Below are positions 60,340 through 64,000 of a DNA stretch of 64,000 nucleotides, piece after piece. Location of the stretch: NCBI GenBank assembly GCA_963277665.1, contig OY728120.1, positions 939,907,195 through 939,971,194 of the forward strand. The letters run 5' to 3'. Position numbers and translations under genes: made by a program. Origin of the DNA: Viscum album (taxonomy: Eukaryota > Streptophyta > Magnoliopsida > Santalales > Viscaceae). Positions within the stretch are counted from its first letter, which is position 1. Every line of letters begins with the position of its first letter. Under the pieces are notes generated by a model. That model worked only from the letters and a program-made list of their open reading frames with translations. It was not told where the DNA came from and ran no database searches.

Positions 60340-61072
60340 ATCCTTCACTTCCTACCAATTTCTCACACTTATAAAGCCCTTGGCTCATACAAACTCTGAT
60401 CCAATAATCTCCCAAGATCCCTATTTTCATCCTAGAAGCCTTACCTTAGGCAGAAAGCACTTCAAGAAACCCTTTTGGTTCAATCCAAAGGGAGTTACCC
60501 GATTTAAAGGGAACATATTCTCTTAAGTTTTTTTTGTTTTATTTTACTTCTCCAACCCCCTAAACTATTTTTATTCCTTGATTTTATAAAAACACCAATA
60601 TCCTCAATATACACGTATTTTTTTATGAGATTTATTCTAGCTATACTTACACACACCACCGTCTAATGGGTAAAGAACATACTGTTTCAGTGGATGACGA
60701 ACTACTGGCTCACGAAACGATGATTATTCAATTATCTCCTACCACCTATCATGGTGGACATTATGATTGAAATATATATATATATATATGATATATAATA
60801 TATTTATGTTTTCTTTATGCTTCTATATTTTCATTTTTGTATCAAACCTTTATGGTTCCCATAATGGGTAAATGTGATAATTTCATTAGAGGAAGTGCGG
60901 ACTACCGCCCCCTCAAAGTGATATGACTCGTTCATGCCATATGTGGAACATATAAAGGATATAATTTATGAGATTATATAAAATATATGAAATAAATATT
61001 ATATTGAAATTATAATATACCTATGAAACACTGTGTTTTCATTTCATTAAAATATGAAATAGAAATGAAAGT

Positions 61073-61115
61073 AGCGTTCATGCGTACGTACGGCTTACCA
61101 TCTCCGTGAACAGTG
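61073..61115. promoter_or_regulatory. Hairpin unit with CGTACGTACG core in the D LTR
   Basis: GCGTTCATGCGTACGTACGGC...CCATCTCCGTGAAC is the reverse-orientation counterpart of hairpin 1 of element A. The outer arms still pair (GTTCATG with CGTGAAC, one G-T pair). A second, eroded unit lies at about 60885-60930 (TGCGGACTACCGCC). Confidence 0.65.
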
Positions 61116-61983
61116 CATTTCATTTCTTATCTCTAAATTTTATGTACTATTATAAATAAATATATATATATATAATGGATATATATGATATATATGACAT
61201 ATAAATGATGAATATAATTGTGGAGATAATGGACTTTTGACCACATAGACAATTTAAAATTATAACAAGTTCATTTTTGACTCAAGTTCTGAACATTGAC
61301 AAAATGTCTGATATGAGCTCAATTAATTAACTAATTGTTATAGAAAAGTAATAAGTAATATAAAAGGAATAATAAACTTGAAAAATATTCTTAATCAAGT
61401 ATAAAGTAACATAGGTTTATTATTCAGGAAGAACAAGGAACATACGAGCTAGTCAAGTCAGACAACGAGGTAAGAGATTCTTATATCACTTTTAATTCTG
61501 TGAGATTTCCATTGTTCACCACTTATTTATAGAATGTGGTGTATTGTGTACTGAAATTGGATATATATTATCAGGATTATCTTTATATTCATGGTATTCT
61601 GTGATTATTTTGGTGGTTTGTAATTTTTGGTCATACGATTCGATTGAATACAACGTGGTAAGGGATTTTCATATCACTTCTTATTTCTGTGAGATTCATG
61701 GTATATTTGCCACTATTTCCTTTTTTGTGGTTTATTTACTACCTGTGATTGTAATCATTGTGTAATATACTTTAATTTATAGGTGTTTACATATCCATTA
61801 TATGATCCTTCTTTCATGGGGTGTACATTTCGAAAGTTACCAAATCGGTAAGGGAAACTTTCACCCTCCTCTTTTAATTCATGAATTCCTTTATGTTATG
61901 TCTTATAGATCCATTTTATTATGTGGGGTATTTTTCTTCTATATCTTTTCTACTTTCCATTTCATATCTAATTTTTGAGATAC

Positions 61984-62685
61984 CTCTACTAGAAATAAGG
62001 GCTTTAGTGACCTCTAAAAGCCACCGCTAAATCCCTTTAGCGTCCGCTTAGCATCCTCCAAACATCAGACATTTTTGGCCTGTTGCTAAAGCATTTACCA
62101 TCATCCGTTTGGATGATACTAAAGATCAACCCCAAAAAAATGTGATTTTCGATCCGGGATGCATTACACAACGCGGGTGTGGTTGGAGGGTTTCCACCAT
62201 CTTGCTTCACCGGCCATGGTGGATGCACGGTGGCCTTGGAGGGTTTGGGTTGATTGGTGGCGGTCGTTGTGTAGCGGGGTGATGTCAGGGAGAGACCGGA
62301 TGGTTGCTGAAGGTGCATTGGTGTGCCCGGGATGACTGCATGTGACCAGGGCTGGGGTGGGGCGGCAGCGGCGAGCAGTGAAGCGGCAACAAGGGTGTTG
62401 TAGGGTGTGTCAAAGAAGACAAGCCAAAGGAGGGAAAATCCCGCATAATTTTAGTTCAGTATTAGTGTCCACCATTTGGAGGTCATCAATACACCCTTTA
62501 GAAACCACCATTTGGTGGTCGCAAATACACGGTAACCAAAATGTGGGAAAAATTCCGCCGATTTTTATTTCAATATTAGAGTCTGCCAAATGGAGGATGC
62601 TAATACTCCTTTTAGCGACCACCATTTGGTGGTCTCTAATACTCTCCTGCTGCAACATGTGCAATTTCCCAGAATTCTTTTAGTG
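61984..62685. mobile_element. Small non-autonomous CACTA-like DNA transposon
   Basis: The left end CTCTACTAGAAATAAGGGCTTTAG and the right end, reversed, CACTAAAAGAATTCTGGG resemble CACTA-type termini (CACTACTAGAAA...). Sub-terminal TTTAGCGACC / GCTAAA-like motifs occur near both ends. The flanking triplets are TAC and GAC, only two of three matching. The core (about 62150-62420) is far more GC-rich than anything around it. Near the right end two tandem units of about 113 bp each hold an inverted repeat GACCACC-ATTT-GGTGGTC. There is no transposase. Confidence 0.6.
62435..62650. repeat. Two tandem 113-bp units in the CACTA-like element
   Basis: Units start at about 62435 (AAAATCCCGC) and 62548 (AAAATTCCGCC) and share ...CAxTATTAG...CCACCATTTGGTGGTC... 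The hairpin GACCACC / GGTGGTC occurs exactly in the second unit and as ACCACC / GGTGGTC in the first. Sub-terminal repeats of this kind bind transposase in CACTA elements. Confidence 0.7.
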
Positions 62686-63783
62686 GACCCTTTCCTCTCT
62701 CATCAATTTGTTTTTCGAAATTTTAAGTAATGCCATTAGGCTACTGAATTTTCATAAAAGAAATTGTGCTTTCTCATTCTTTTCAAGTTTCATTTTCATG
62801 TGGTGTGTCATTCAAATATTCACACCATGATCTAATTTATTTTTTATTCTATCCCTATACGGAAAAATTATCCATTTATGGATGGGAGAACCTTTTCCCC
62901 GCTCTTTTATTATTTTCTAAAACCAATTTATATAGCCGTTATGCTGCAGAAATTTCATTTCAAAATTTCTCTCTCTTTCTCTCAACAAATTCTCTTATTT
63001 TATATATGTGAATAACCATACCTATTTAGTTTATATGGGTGTTCATACTTATAAAAAATGATATATTTGATTCTGGAATTGACATACATGTAACCCTCAC
63101 TCCCTTTCCATGGGTTATAAATGACCTAACAATCTTATTTTTTAAGAACTTTTAAAATGTCACGATTTTGAAAAGAACCCATTTCTTTTATTATCTATGG
63201 GTTATTTATGAAATGTTAATTTATTATCTATGTGGCTCACATGAAATTAAATACATATTAAGGGTGTGCCCTGATATCGCTCTAATTCATTGGGTAAAGA
63301 ATTAATCTCTAGAGATGACAAGTTTCACGATACCTTGGTGAACAACCTTGGTAATTTTTATGAAACCTTGGGGATAAACCTATGTGATATATTCATGAAT
63401 GTATAAATGAAATGTTGTAGCCGAATATTTAAGTTATTATTCAAGTTATTTTTATTATAATATTACTATTCTTCCATTTCTCATTAATTTATGATTTATG
63501 TGATGTTCTTATTAATATTGCTCAAGATCACATGTCAACAATTTCACTTGTTTTCCTTACTGAGCCTTATGCTCACCCTTTCCATTGATGTATGTCTCCA
63601 AGTTATGAGATGTAGTAATTTTACATAGGATGAACCTATGATTAATACTTACAATTGTATTATAAAGATGTTTTATGTTGTTTTCATGTATTATGTTCCT
63701 GATTTCCAAGACACTAGACTTTAAAGATCCTCTGTTTGTAAAATGTAATGAAAAATTATGAAATAAAATGGCGAGATTCCATA

Positions 63784-63797
63784 GTTGGTATCAAAGG
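63784..63797 (+). promoter_or_regulatory. Primer binding site of element D (tRNA-iMet)
   Basis: GTTGGTATCAAAGG directly after the LTR end; one base differs from the site of element A (GTTGGTATCAGAGG). Confidence 0.88.
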
Positions 63798-64000
63798 ATA
63801 GTTAAGTTATTTATAGAAATTAGGCTATGAAAAATTTAGGAATAACCCTATATAAAATTTTAAATATAGGAAAACTTCCTGGTATTTTGGTGAGTATGGA
63901 GTAAGTGGTTTATGAAGCAAATACATCCCTGTATAGATACGAGCAGAACTGTCTTAATGTGTTGGGATGAAAATGAAAGGTATAAGAAACCTTTAAGGTT
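63798..64000 (+). other. Leader of element D, cut by the window edge
   Basis: Non-coding leader following the primer site. No recognisable gag yet. Confidence 0.65.

Larger units (their letters stand above)
58715..63783 (+). repeat. 5' LTR of element D
   Basis: Starts TATAACATCCCAAG (A: TGTAACACCCCGAG). It aligns with the reverse complement of the A LTRs at many points: aacaagtatcaatcttttgatggttatta (59372-59401), aatttttgatgaatagtgaaaccactaag (59562-59590), the promoter block at 60310-60340 and the hairpin unit at 61073-61115. Without the 702-bp CACTA-like insert it is about 4.36 kb. The end CCATA stands for TACA. Three GGTAAGg units about 185 bp apart at 61468, 61659 and 61847 appear once in A. 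Confidence 0.85.
58715..64000 (+). mobile_element. Element D: chromovirus of the A family, 5' part
   Basis: Plus-strand element inserted in the 5' LTR of C. It comprises a 5,069-bp 5' LTR, an iMet primer site and 200 bases of leader up to the window edge. It is a relative of A and J in the opposite orientation. Its body should continue for several kb to the right. Confidence 0.85.

Noticed and set aside
62037..62318. 93-codon minus-strand frame in the GC-rich island as a host gene.
   Set aside because: It runs through the CACTA-like terminus, with low-complexity Pro/Thr-rich sequence and no recognisable domain; the openness follows from high GC.

Overview
This is intergenic heterochromatin from a plant with a large, strongly AT-rich genome. 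I found no intact host protein gene, rRNA gene or functional tRNA gene. Nearly all of the window is explained by seven nested LTR retrotransposons plus smaller insertions: two 5'-truncated LINEs, one SINE-like unit and one CACTA-like DNA transposon. Every retrotransposon reading frame is broken by stops and frameshifts. The mix of del/Tekay-type chromoviruses, Athila-type Ty3/gypsy elements and SIRE-like Ty1/copia elements, long retained and not removed, suggests a monocot with a giant genome (Liliales-like). That is inference: element H, once its nested insertions are subtracted, is about 9.0 kb with 2.1-kb LTRs, close to what I recall for the Lilium del1 element.

Layout. (1) 1-6.69 kb: element J, an old minus-strand chromovirus, with an internal remnant at 1-2192 and a 4.5-kb LTR at 2193 to about 6692. 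(2) About 6.7-7.43 kb, continuing at 44.63-45.21 kb: the 5' LTR of a copia element, split by element H. (3) 7427-44626: element H, a del/Tekay-type chromovirus on the plus strand with 4/5 matching target duplications, itself carrying three insertions. These are B in its leader (Athila-type, plus, 9783-21032, TSD ATGAT), E in its gag (non-autonomous Athila-like, minus, 21283-27495, TSD atcca/agcca) and A in its protease (chromovirus derivative with giant LTRs, minus, 28513-39207, TSD TGAAT). Removing E and A restores a continuous H reading frame across both junctions. (4) 45.2-49.37 kb: copia gag, protease and integrase, with a LINE 3' end at about 48556-49078. (5) 49366-58714: element C, a minus-strand chromovirus inserted in the copia pol, with a 4.3-kb 3' LTR, a decayed pol and part of its 5' LTR. 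(6) 58715-64000: element D, a plus-strand relative of A and J, inserted in C's 5' LTR. Its 5.07-kb LTR carries a 702-bp CACTA-like element, and its primer binding site and leader run off the window.

Relative ages by eye agree with the nesting. The A LTRs differ at about 5 of the first 100 bases and the first 105 bases of the B LTRs at roughly 17, while the H LTRs are much more diverged. The most unusual structure is a triplicated compound hairpin with a CGTACGTACG core, about 185-195 bp apart, in the LTRs of the A/D/J family. It is very regular in the young copies and eroded, mostly at CpG sites, in the old ones.
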